Part shown: one piece after another, positions 11,355 to 21,518 of the stretch
Layout: every line of letters starts with the position of its first letter
Numbering within the stretch: position 1 is the first letter of the stretch
Source: Diaporthe sp. PMI_573
Taxonomy: Eukaryota; Ascomycota; Sordariomycetes; Diaporthales; Diaporthaceae
Reading direction: 5' to 3'
DNA length: 64,000 nt
Assembly (NCBI GenBank): GCA_021399435.1
Contig: JAJTUP010000011.1
Span: forward strand, 744,001 to 808,000
Position numbers and translations under genes: made by a program
Notes under the pieces: generated by a model
Databases searched by the model: none
Told to the model about the DNA's origin: nothing
What the model saw: the letters and a program-made list of their open reading frames with translations, nothing else

Positions 11355-13038
11355 ATGCCAGACGGCCCGTACCAGGACACTGGAGATGGCTTGGCATCAT
11401 TGCCCGCCATTCCGCCTGGAGGCTTTGACGTCAAAGCCCTTCTGGCCAACCTGATACAAACAGAGGCAGGTGCCGCCAGCCTCGCAGAAGCGCTGAAAGA
11501 TCGACGCGTCCGCGGTATTGTCAAGCAACATGGCGTCAAAATTCAGACGGATGGCGACGTTGGTTAGAATTCCTTGCCCTTCGAGCTTCGTGACAACATC
11601 CGGAAATTCGCCATTGCTACGGCACCACCTGACGTGGGCTTCCATCTCAGATGCCCGCGCTGCCCTCGTTTGGCCCCATACGCCTGCATCGACTCAAAAT
11701 GGCGACATGCAGTCGAATCCACCACATTTCGGCGTCTGAGGTTAAAAGGGGGCAACGAGGGGATCACGAAAGACTTGGAATTCTTTGAACGCTACGTCGT
11801 GGGCAGTCGACAAAAGTATCTCCAATACATCTGCCTTCCAGCTTACTGCCCTCGAACGATGATTACGATTGTTGAGGGGTTTGAGGCTCATATTGAAGAG
11901 GGATGGACTAACGCATTCATCTCTTCCATCCATCGACTCTTCACCTGTGTCGAGCAGTGGCATGAAAGCAGCACCCGCAATGGCAACCTCGGCATTGAAA
12001 TCCAGACGATACGCCAGTTTGGGAATGCATCGACGATGTCCCTGGACCGGCTCCATGCAGGACTGAATGATCTACCTACAATTCCGCAGATCACACATCT
12101 CTGCGCTTCGCTGTGGGGACCCACAGACATTAGGTCCATGCTGGCTCTGTTTTCACGTATGCCTAATCTTCAATCCACGACTATTGTCCTCGGCTCAAGT
12201 GAACGACCGGAACGCGACAGTAGTTCTGAGATACAGCGTAAGCCTCCATTCATCTCAAGTCCTTGTACTAAATTTTAATTAACATAGACGGCCAGTGTTC
12301 TTCGATTCTCTGTCTCACACTGTCCCAAACTTGGAAACCCTGGAGGTCAAGTACAGAGACAGTTTTCAGGCTGACGGTATCCGGAGAAGGTTTTGCACGA
12401 CTGCACTGTCCTTCTCGCAGAGGCTTCGCAAGTTTTCTTTGACGGCGCAGGGATACTCTGGATCTCCCACACTCCGCTCAGTTCTTGCGCCTTTTTCCAC
12501 TTCCAGATTCAACCCTGATGCGCCATCGCCGCTTGTGTGGCCAAACTTGACACACCTCAATATTGCAAAGTATCAAGTTACTGAGGTTCTTGAGACACAG
12601 GGTGAAGTTGACAAGGTGCTCAACGAGTTCATGTTGACAGCCGGGCGGGCCATCAGATACATGCCCCGTATCCAGAATCTGGAGATGGGGTTGACGTGGG
12701 ATTACACTGGTACAGATCGAGACGGGAGTCAGATTGGTTTCCATAAAGAAACTGGCATCGTGTTCGACCTCGGGTCACTCCAGGATGCCCCTGGTCGCAG
12801 CCCGCTGGCAAAATTGTCCGTTACTCACCGCAACATTGGATGGGACCTCACTGAGACCATACCTTCGGAAGAGGTCAGAGATCTATGGAAAGAGTCTGTT
12901 CTGCACTCTGCGAAAGCTACCTTGGAAATTGAGGTCATTTCTGAGGACCATGAAGCAAGATGGGGTTCAGCGACGGGAGAGGTTGTGGACTTGGTGACGT
13001 ACCCAGTGGGCTTCGTGGAAGGTCATTTTAACCCGTAA
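11355..13038 (+). pseudogene. DUF6546/F-box-like protein, copy 2 (in-frame TAG)
   Basis: Model join(11355..12237,12296..13038). The sequence is clearly paralogous to copy 1 throughout. The N-terminus GGFDVKALLANLIQTEAG is followed by the F-box-like LPFELRDNIRKF, then LAPYACIDSKWRHAVESTTF and a long leucine-rich half ending HFNP. The only lesion I find is a TAG at 11565-11567, exactly where copy 1 has TAC (Tyr) just before the F-box core. The frame is open on both sides of it. The 58-nt intron (GTAAGC..GCCAG) is phase 1. Without readthrough the product would be only 70 residues. It could be a recent pseudogene, an allele-specific nonsense mutation, or a stop read through at low level. Full length would be 541 aa. 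Confidence 0.75.
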
Positions 13039-13444
13039 ATCCCAGGGTGCCAGAGCTACATTTGACGTTTTTGGAGTTGATCATAATGCATTTGCCAACA
13101 AAGGTTCATCGAATAAGTAGGGACTGAAGTAAGTACCTAGACAGCAATGGCAGAATTTGCATCGATGAAACACAATGTCAACATATGTGCAGTTGCCAGC
13201 TTTAGTTCCTCTTCTCAATATGTGTATTTTTGCAGCTGTGGTATTGTTGATTACAGTGGTGCAGCAGCCTTCCTGCAAGTAGCCCCCAAACCCACTACCC
13301 GACAGCCACCGGAAAGTGACGTCCAGACTTTCCAACTTTTCCCCACTCAGAAACCAGATTGAGACCCTTTCTGAAGTCGAAGATAACCCCGACAAGTGGC
13401 CCAGTTTCAAGTTGAACACGTCTCCCGACGCGGAAGATGCGACC
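13039..13444. other. Intergenic / 5' leader
   Basis: No gene seen. The reading frame of the next gene is open upstream to about 13316 but offers no ATG before 13445. A possible leader acceptor (TTTTTGCAG) ends at 13236. Confidence 0.4.
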
Positions 13445-15172
13445 ATGAACGATGAGCATGAACGGCAACAGCGCGACCTGCGGCGCGCCACCTCGCTGCT
13501 TGGGTCAATGCCACGAGAGGAGATGGTTGAAATGCTCCTCGACATTCTATCCAACGAGCGCTCAGATAATACCCGCAGGCTGTCGGATTGGATGGCGTTT
13601 CAGATCATTCTTCATGATGAGACTCGTCACGCGCGAAAGCTACTGGCGCAGCTTGGCAAGGTGAGTTCCTGTCATCTCTAATCAGGTGCGCTGGAGCTCT
13701 GAGGAGTCCCAAATTTCATTCTCAGCAGCACGAGTCGCGACGGACCTGAGACTTGATCACTGCTGACTGGTTTGACACAGGACGGAAGGAGTCGCCTAAG
13801 GTCCCAGATCTCCCAGATGCCAAGGGCCAGCCGCCACAGCCCCACGTCCTCAGGACAAGACTTCAAACTACTACAAGATGATGCTCTAGACGACGAGTCG
13901 AGCTCAACCGCCTCGTTCGCGACCTGCCCCGAGGCGGAGCTCGTCAATGTCATCCAACTGAAGGACAACGGGGTGGACGATGGAGCCCCGGCTGAAGTCC
14001 AAGGCATCAGTGGTACATTGACTATTACGAAAGAGACACAGCTCGGTGACAAGCAGATTCCCGACAACGGTTCCCCGTCCTCAATGTCGGAAGGGAAGGG
14101 CTTAGGCCGAGGCAGAGACAAGCGCGCTTCCTGGGTGCAGTGGTGGTATGAAACTGTTCTTCGGCGCAAGCCTGGAATCCTCTCGGAATCGAACACCAGC
14201 AAGAAAGAACATCATCGGCCTGGAGCTTCTATGACGCCTACCTCACCGAGACTTCAACTAGCAACCAGTCAAGGCGACCTTGCCCCGAGGATTCGTCTAC
14301 ACGCATCCGGCAAGATCCGGAACACGTCTGTAAAGATCAAATCATTGAAGACGACGAACGAATTAGGGTACAAGAATTTGGCAGAGCTGTACGCAAGATA
14401 TGACAATGTTCGAGGAACACGACAAGAGACAGAGCCTGAAAGCTTCGACACTCCGGCGAGCTCTCATGGTTTAGCTGTGACCGCAAGCATGCACGCTTGT
14501 GAGGATATGAAGAAGATGCAGTGCCGGTTCTGCAGTGTCTACTTCACCCCTGAGCAGAATTTACGCGATCTCGACAGCGGCCTGAGCCCCTGTTCCTTTC
14601 ACCCAGGTAAGAAGCATAGCGGCACAACAAAGTTTCGAAGACTTATAACGGTAACAATGTGATAGGTATACCTCAGCGCGGCGTAGCAAGTGCCCTTACA
14701 ACCACTGACAGCCGGAAAGCCTGGAATTGCTGCCATCTTATCCTATCCATGGATGAATCCAGGGCTGGCCCGAAGAAAGCTCCAGGATGTGTGAGTGTCT
14801 ACCATGGTGAGATAAAGAAAGTCCGGTGTCATATGTGTGACCGCCTCTTCACGGAGGAGGAGAATGATGTCCAGCCGGACGGCTCATCGCCTTGTTCATA
14901 CCACCCAGGTAAGCGGTGTTTCCTGAGTTGCTCTCGCCATAATGACCAGACCAAGACTGACGCAAGAATTGACATGGGCAGGCTGGCCAGTACCGGATGG
15001 AAGCGTAGGTCAGATATGGACTTGTTGTCAAGAAACAACGAACTCCAAAGGTCCACTGTGGGATCGCGCTTTGGACCCAAAGTCACCAGGTTGCAAAGCA
15101 GTCTACCATCAAGCTCGTAGAGACACTTGGGGAGGGGGGTTTGGGTTCCAGAAGCCAATACCGTTTCCATAG
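13445..15172 (+). CDS. CHORD-like zinc-module protein A (two modules)
   Basis: Model join(13445..13660,13781..14606,14666..14908,14982..15172), 491 aa. Residues about 1-72 form a helical acidic/basic N-terminus (SMPREEMVEMLLDILSNE). Residues 73-320 are low complexity. Two tandem zinc modules follow. Module 1 is CRFC ... CSFHPG, then AWNCC ... GCVSVYH. Module 2 starts a few residues later with CHMC ... CSYHPG, then IWTCC ... GCKAVYH. Each has eight Cys/His in the order C,C,C,H,C,C,C,H, as in CHORD domains, but the first pair is C-x2-C instead of C-x4-C. Introns 2 and 3 both interrupt the Gly codon of HPG in phase 1. CHORD domains bind two zinc ions and in RAR1/CHORDC1 contact Hsp90; a similar protein-interaction role here is inference. 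No CS domain is present. Confidence 0.7.
14509..15112 (+). other. Tandem CHORD-like modules within protein A
   Basis: Module 1 runs from the first CxxC to the His of CVSVYH, module 2 from CHMC to CKAVYH. The linker between the last ligand of module 1 and the first of module 2 is only six residues (GEIKKV). Spacings: C-x2-C-x19-C-x2-H-P-G and W-x-C-C-x18-C-x4-H in module 1; x18 and x21 in module 2. Confidence 0.7.
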
Positions 15173-15633
15173 ATCCGATGTCAATGTGTTTCCAATTTCT
15201 CTTCATCGATGACTGGTTAATCAAATCCTCCGGGCTTATCTTGGACGAGGCTTTGCTGTCCTCACAGGTACGGGGGTACTTAGGTACAAAGCTTCCACAA
15301 GAGAGACGCATGTTCCCTGTTTTCAGCGCAGCACTCAAGTCCACACTTCGCCTTCAAGCCTGCAAACCTACCATATCTTGTCCCCCAATCGAGCCACATG
15401 AGAGGTGCTTGAGTCTTTTTACAGTCAATTCCTCGCTCCCACGCGCATCATATCGAAGATCGTCCTCCATCTCTTCTCCCTTCCTATGCTGCCTTCCATC
15501 TAGTGTTGGCCGTCTCGCGGCCATCAGACTACCCACGCACATTGGCGCTCAAACCTTGGGTGGGTCAACAGTCACGTCAGTCAACAGACTGAAAAGCTGC
15601 ACCACGAGACTTCTTCAATACACGACGATCACG
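15173..15633. other. Intergenic / promoter of protein B
   Basis: No gene seen. A pyrimidine-rich segment with TCTTCTCCC-type motifs precedes the ATG at 15634, as expected for a fungal promoter and leader. Confidence 0.4.
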
Positions 15634-16785
15634 ATGTATGAGTCATCTCCGCGCTCCAGGGAGGTAGCGAATGCTATTTCCCAGATTGAGAGGTTGACGG
15701 AGGACCAAACTCGTGCCGTCTTACGCCACCTCACGATTGACGATGCCATCATGAGCGAGGCGCAGTGTTCCCACATCGCCAGCCTCATCAGCGGCACCAT
15801 GCACAAAGTGCCACGTGAAGGCGTCAACGCGGCGCTCACCTGCGGCACCAGCTTGGCCGCAGCTTCCCATTGGGAGAAGTCATTCGCGAGCCATCCTGGC
15901 GTAAGTCTCGATATTGTGATCACCCATTGAGTCAGGAGCAATGCTGATGCGAGTGCTTTTACAGCATGTGTCTGCCACTTTTCAAAAGAAGATCACGAAT
16001 CACGAAACCGAGGCCGACAAGACCACGAAACAGGTAGTCTTGTACAAACCTGAGGAGTCGGGGCCTGCGTCGATCCACGATGGGTCCAAAGGTACCACGC
16101 CTTCCGTCGGCCTCCCTCCAGATCCCAAAGGTCTCACTATCGTCAACCAGGGACAGTTGACTTTACATTACCATTCTTACAATGAAGTCTCGTCCCCTGC
16201 ACCTCAGTCAGTCGCGGTTTCCCGCAAGCGGCCCTTAGACAGAGGCGATGGTGAAGGTTACTCCGAAGCTCTCGCCTCTTTGATGGAGTTTGACTTATCT
16301 CCTGAAAGCCGCCGAAATCCTCCATCCACTTCAAAGCGCCAACGGCTGGAGGATCCAGACATCGAGCTGGAGGAGCCTGAGGTTGAGAAGCCTCAAAACG
16401 GAAACAAGCAGGAGAAAGTCCAACCCGTAGAGACGAAGCCGAAAAATAAGGGCAACATCTGTACGCAGTGCGGAAAGGGGTTCAACCCCAAGCAAAACAA
16501 GGGCTCCAAGCAGCCTTGTACCTACCATCCTGGTACGTCGATCATTGGTGACCAGTTGAGCCCTCACTCAAGCAAATTCAGAAGACAGGGCACTTGAAGG
16601 CACAAGACTGACCATTACAATCACTTCAAGGAACGTTCAAGAATTATCCCCAAGGAGTGAAGCCGAAAGGGAAAAAGGGGGCGGCTAAAAAGCCACTGCA
16701 CGACGCATGGAGCTGTTGTCGACAAGGCAGCGAAGCCAAGGGATGCGTCAGTGGAAAGCATGTGAAGGGAAGGGTCGCCAGTTGA
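15634..16785 (+). CDS. CHORD-like zinc-module protein B
   Basis: Model join(15634..15900,15965..16532,16631..16785), 329 aa. The N-terminal helical motif is LTEDQTRAVLRHLTID, shared with proteins C and F. A short beta-like segment (LTIVNQGQLTLHYHSY) and two basic clusters (SRKRPLD and SKRQRLED, possible nuclear signals) follow. A single C-terminal zinc module then reads CTQCGKGFNPKQN ... CTYHPG, intron, AWSCCRQGSEAKGCVSGKH. It is the member closest to canonical CHORD: CG..F.P..N, CTYHPG, WSCC and GC..G.H are all kept, apart from the C-x2-C start. The 98-nt intron after HPG is phase 1. The function is unknown; a nuclear or nucleocytoplasmic zinc adaptor is inference from the basic motifs. Confidence 0.75.
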
Positions 16786-16977
16786 GAAGTTCATTGCCAG
16801 AATGAACAGCGCGCCAGAAGATGGCAGGCCGGACTATTGCTCATCTTTGCGTGGGCCCAACAGAGCATTGAAATCACTTCGCCATACGAGCGTTTGCGGT
16901 TCTTTTCGGTCGACGGGTGAACGACGAAATGGCGTTCTGAGACGTCTCGAGAAGTGACACGGCAGGTCACTCTTCGC

Positions 16978-17016
<39 letters not shown>

Positions 17017-17563
17017 CTTGTCTTTCTGCTGAGCTTTGTTTTCGTATAGGCTGGTTTCCAGGGAATGCATGCATCGGGGTGGATTGAGGCAACTGAGCCT
17101 CAAAGAAGGAAATCTCCTTCCCACTGCCTGTAGAATCGCATAGCAGTACTATCAATACAAAAGGGCACGAAAGGTTTGAGAATTTTGATCTGGCATAAAG
17201 ATTCTGCGCGTTAGCAAGGAAGCGGTTTGTGGTTCGTTCTCGTCACTCGTCACCAGATCCGTTCCCGCCATTTTTGGACTCCGCGCCAGAACGGCAGATC
17301 GATGTTGAAGTCCTTTCCCTAGGTACTTAAGTACCCGTTCTCAGATTATGGCCGACCTTTGCCAATTTATTTCCCATCGGGTGACCGCAGTGGCAGCCCT
17401 CACCCCTTGATTAGCCATCTACCCGCGCCTGCCCGAAAAAGGCGTGCACCTAACCTGCACATTGAACCACCACTCTTACTTGCCTGCTAAGGCACATGCA
17501 TCTTGTACACAATACTCGCAAGCAAACTGATGGTCGCCTCGTCAGGATCATTTCTTTTGAACC
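16786..17563. other. Intergenic with long poly-T tract
   Basis: No gene seen. It contains a T32 run at 16980-17011. The 3' half (TACTTAAGTACC near 17321) is the upstream region of protein C. Confidence 0.5.
16980..17011. repeat. Poly-T tract (T32)
   Basis: Uninterrupted run of 32 T between zinc-module genes B and C. It might be the polyA scar of an integrated RNA copy on the minus strand; no flanking duplication was identified. Confidence 0.85.
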
Positions 17564-18475
17564 ATGTTCGGCAACGGCGGCCGTGACCAGGCACGCGATC
17601 GCGTTGTCAACGAAATGCTGCTGTTGATCGACAACCTAGATCTTGACCAAGCGCGAAGCATCCTCCGCTGTTTCTCCATCGACGAAGAAAGTTTCGACAC
17701 GCGGGCCCTCACGAAGGTTACGGAGACAGTGCGCGCGACCTGTCACAGGTCTGGTGGTGACTATGATGCGTCGTGTCACTTCCCCGACGCTGAGACGGCT
17801 CGAGTGAACAGAGAGCATCTGCTGAATTCGCTGTCTGCTTCGAGAGAGGCAGAAAGGGCCGTGAGTGACCTCTTTGGGCATACGATGCGATCGGAAATGT
17901 CATTCATTGACCTTTAGAAGACCCAACAAGCTGAAACAGCCCAGTCCACCAACAATGAAAACAGCACCACAGGAAACAGCACCACAGAGGGGCATCCTGA
18001 CCAGCAGCAGCGAGGCACTGAGACCCGAAGCCCGGCTCCTGATCTTGGAGACCCCGAATTCGAGAAGTCGGAGACCCAACGTTTGTTCCGCGAGGGCCAC
18101 GTGACGATCAATCATTATTACATGAATAAAGGCCCTGAGGTCCAGCCACAGCCTGAACCAGCGCCTCGGCCCAAGGGTCACCTCTGTGCTCTGTGCAATG
18201 AGTGGTATTTCGAAGAGGACAATGTGCTTGACGAGGATGGCAGGCCCCCCTGTGGGTACCACTCCGGTATGTGCCGCCTTCAAGGACAGCCGTTCCCCGC
18301 CCACTGACTTTGTGCCTTTTCCCCTGCAGGACAAGTTGTGAACTACGAAAGAAGTCTGGCTGCAGCGTACCGCAACTATGGATACCGTGTGACTGGCTGG
18401 GCATGGAACTGCTGCCGTCGCGCGGAGAACGAGGCAGGGTGTCATCCAGAGTTCCACCGGCCAGCCCAGCTATGA
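17564..18475 (+). CDS. CHORD-like zinc-module protein C
   Basis: Model join(17564..17860,17918..18266,18330..18475), 263 aa. The N-terminal helix LDLDQARSILRCFSIDEE aligns with protein B. The middle is Gln/Asn/Thr-rich, with a beta-like VTINHYYMNKG segment. The zinc module is CALCNEWYFEEDN ... CGYHSG, intron, GWAWNCCRRAENEAGCHPEFH. Spacing is C-x2-C-x18-C-x2-H-S-G and W-x-C-C-x8-C-x4-H. The 63-nt intron splits the Gly codon after CGYHS in phase 1, as in the other family members. The stop follows eight residues after the last His ligand. Role unknown; see protein A for the family. Confidence 0.75.
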
Positions 18476-19134
18476 GACGAGGGAAGAGAAGGGTCTTGAC
18501 GGATAAAGTGCTCAAGTATTGTTCTGCGTGAGGCTGAAGTTTGTACACACCGAAATCCCCAAGTGGGTGTCATGTTGTTGGCGAGGCTGTGCCAATGGCA
18601 AAAGCACTTTGTCCCTTATCGTTTGAAGAGATGAAAAGCAACAAGGAGATTAGATCTCAAAAGAAGAACCTTGCTTTGATTCTGGTAGTTTTTCATTCTG
18701 ATTTTCTTGCTCCCGAGCCCAAAGGTCAAACCTAATCAATGGCGTTGTCATCACCACGTAGTGCTCTGTGTCAATGGACCCGGCCGTCCTGGATGTTTCC
18801 TACAGGTGACCCATGAGTTTTCCAGCTTTCCAGCATTAGCTTTCCTTGTTACTAGCAACCAGCAGCAAAAATTGGTACCGTCTCTACGGCAAGCGCACGC
18901 ACGCACACACCGTTCCACCCCCACCACCACCCCACCAGACATTGCGTTTACTTCGTTCCACGTCTATCCTCCCTAATCCACCCCTTTATTTCTCGCTTGG
19001 ATCACTCTAGGCGTCTCTAGACACATCAAGTACCTGTCGATTCAATTCACTCGCGCTGACCTGCTTCTCACTCGGCACAAACGGCCGCAAACTGCTGCTT
19101 GCATCATTGACAGAACAACACCTTGACCACCAAC
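18476..19134. other. Intergenic / promoter of the collagen-like gene
   Basis: No gene seen. A CA/CCACC-rich stretch (about 18895-18945) lies in the presumed promoter. Confidence 0.4.
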
Positions 19135-19731
19135 ATGCCCAAGGATGACGGCGGAAACCTCGACCGGCCCACGGGCGAGCTCTGGGTGGAGCTGAGTCGG
19201 GAAGCGAAACAAAAGATCTGCAACGCTCTCATCGATCGCAACCAGTCCGACGTGCTGCAGGAGTTTGCCTCCCTCGTCCGATTCACTCGACGCAATCTTA
19301 GCGCGCAGCCGACTCAGTCGCAGCCCTCTTTGGGACTGCCGGGACCTCAAGGATCCCGGGGGCCTCCGGGGCCTCCGGGGCCTCAGGGACCACAAGGACA
19401 ACCAGGACCTCGAGGACTGCCTGGACCTCAAGGGCAGCAGGGACTTCGAGGACTGACTGGACTTCGAGGACAGCCTGGGTCACAAGGCCCTCAGGGACCG
19501 CAAGGAATACAGGGACCGCAAGGAATGCAGGGACCACAAGGCCCGCAGGCTCCGCGAGGGGCTCCAGAGCCAGCGGAAAGGGTCATGCCCCCTGCACCAT
19601 CCTCTTCGACTTCGAGTACGCAACCTCTCGACTATGGAGCAGGGAAGCGCAAGTATGATGAGGTACCATCGGACACGTCCAGTCAGCAAGCGAAGAGACG
19701 CTTACTGGTCAAATTCACGAAAAGAAAGTAA
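19135..19731 (+). CDS. Intracellular collagen-like (Gly-X-Y) protein related to the zinc-module family
   Basis: Single exon, 198 aa, ATG at 19135. Residues about 15-53 ([20 protein letters not shown]) align with the N-terminus of protein E (VVWSGLTDRRRRNVCNVLAS), including the following F..LV. Then come 24 uninterrupted Gly-X-Y triplets, rich in GPQ, GLP, GPP and GLR. The C-terminus carries [11 protein letters not shown] and [13 protein letters not shown], matching the bipartite basic motif of proteins B, E and F. There is no signal peptide and no zinc module, and none is found in the next 400 bp. Collagen-like repeats form trimeric triple helices in known proteins, so this may be a trimerising relative of the neighbouring family; that is inference. 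The triplet codons are near-identical in places, suggesting expansion by slippage. Confidence 0.8.
   Translation: MPKDDGGNLDRPTGELWVELSREAKQKICNALIDRNQSDVLQEFASLVRFTRRNLSAQPTQSQPSLGLPGPQGSRGPPGPPGPQGPQGQPGPRGLPGPQGQQGLRGLTGLRGQPGSQGPQGPQGIQGPQGMQGPQGPQAPRGAPEPAERVMPPAPSSSTSSTQPLDYGAGKRKYDEVPSDTSSQQAKRRLLVKFTKRK
19390..19560 (+). repeat. Collagen-type coding repeat (part of the Gly-X-Y array)
   Basis: Nine-base periodicity of GGACCNCAAGG-type units encodes Gly-X-Y triplets; GPQ triplets are most frequent. The whole array extends from about 19336 to 19555. Confidence 0.75.
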
Positions 19732-21518
19732 AGGGGGGATCCTCGTTATCGTGACTATGAGTATGACGAGAACGAGGATGCCCTGGAAATCAATTAGGAA
19801 CCAACATCGGTCTGCTTTTGGCTTTCCTATACTAATTCTTTTTCTTTTTCAAAGCTGCCTCTACAATTTTGGTCCCACAGTTGAGGATTTTCCGGGGGAA
19901 CACAATCTCCCGCGTGAAGCCCAGCGGTATTCAACTCAGTTCCATCAACTTGAATTATGCCGTCAGAGGAAAATGGATGCACCCATGCCTCTGCAGCATG
20001 GTTTTGGGCTCTGTGTGCCTGACTGGATTCAACACATCGCTGCCTTTGGAAAAGAATGAGGTGCACAAGAGAATGACACATCCGAGGAAGACTCTGAAAA
20101 GGGGGGGGGGGTGGACGTCCGAAAAGGGTTCCACGTCGTACTAGGAACATCTGTGTTCTGAGAGCTCTGGTCATCTGGATCATCATCCCGTTCTAAGATC
20201 AAGTGTATTCGGTGGTACTACAGGCAAATTCAGCAACGAAGGCATTTCAATCCAACAATTCTTTCAGCACAACCGCATGCAAGGCACCTGGCACCTCAGC
20301 CTTAGAAACTCGGCAGCGCAGTATTCATGCCTCGATCCTCAGTCGCAATACAGAGCACTCGAGGAGCCCATTCCATAACGAACCAACGCTACAGGCCTCG
20401 TCTGAACTACGAAGGATCAGTCACCAACCCGCCATAACCAACTAACGCCCCGGGAGGTACGGGGTAGTAGCACCATTGATCAAATTTTCCTGGGCTGAAT
20501 CTGAATACTCTTCCGAAATTCTCCTCCTAAGCAACCAGTCTAGACAAACCTCATCTTTTGGCCGTGCGAGCTGCAACAGTCGCATGTGTGCGCATTCTCC
20601 CAGGCTTTCTCAGTGTGGCTGAGACCTTTCCATTTTTGCGAAGGAAATATGCGGAGGCTGCAAATCGGACTGGCTTTACTGCTCTACTTGGAATGGGATG
20701 TTGGATGTTGGTCGGAGAATGAGAGTGGCAGTGCATACAAGGGGCCCTTTACACAAACTCAGTGCATTTTTCACCTGCCAAGCAATTGACTCTAGCAATA
20801 CATGGCTATTTTTCCGTACCTTTCGACTGCCGAGAGGCTTGGAGCCTCATCTCTATCGATAATCAAGGCTTCTCGAAAACGGATATTGCAAGACTTCATA
20901 ACCGCTATGGCCAGGGCGAGCCGTAATTTGTGTGCACACAAGACGGAAAATTACGTGGGCAATGCATTCCCGGTCTCTCAGCACGATTATCGGCACGAAG
21001 TACCTAGTATCAAAATTCCTTTATTGCTCTAACCCAGCACATTCCGATTGATCCGTAATTCCACATTAGCAACCCACTGCAGGGACAATATTGGTGGAGA
21101 ATAGTCACAGTTGCCGCTTTGTCAGGCCAGTCCCCATCGTCACTAAATGGGAAGTCTGTGGCTCACCAGCCACGCACGCACGAGCCCACTCAGCAGCTGC
21201 AGATACCCCCGGCGTTTTTGAGTAAGTAGTTGTGGAGACAGTGGGTATCACCACAACGGGTGGATCTGGTTTCGAACTGCCCCGGAAATGGAGGCGGTGA
21301 CGTGTCAGGTGTTTTTCTGGAGAATACGTTCAGGAATCCTGATTGAAAACTGTTGTGACGAAGACTTGCATGTGCCTTTAACACCTGTTAGACATCTCCT
21401 TAGCATCCGTCACACTTCTGAAAACTCAAGAACTTACACTTTTCTGCATCTGGCTTTATTCTTACACCAACTACTCAGGCTCATCCGAGATATATCAACA
21501 TTTTGCAGTTTATCCAAC
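19732..21518. other. Intergenic, 1.8 kb
   Basis: No convincing gene. Short open frames (20203-20445, 20586-20789) lack start context and family resemblance. A G11 run lies at 20101-20111. The 3' end is the leader of the PLD-like gene, whose frame is open upstream to 21288. Confidence 0.45.

Noticed and set aside
12281..12287. Acceptor AACATAG for the copy-2 F-box-like intron
   Set aside because: Breaks the reading frame; the acceptor GCCAG ending at 12295 restores the conserved continuation seen in copy 1.
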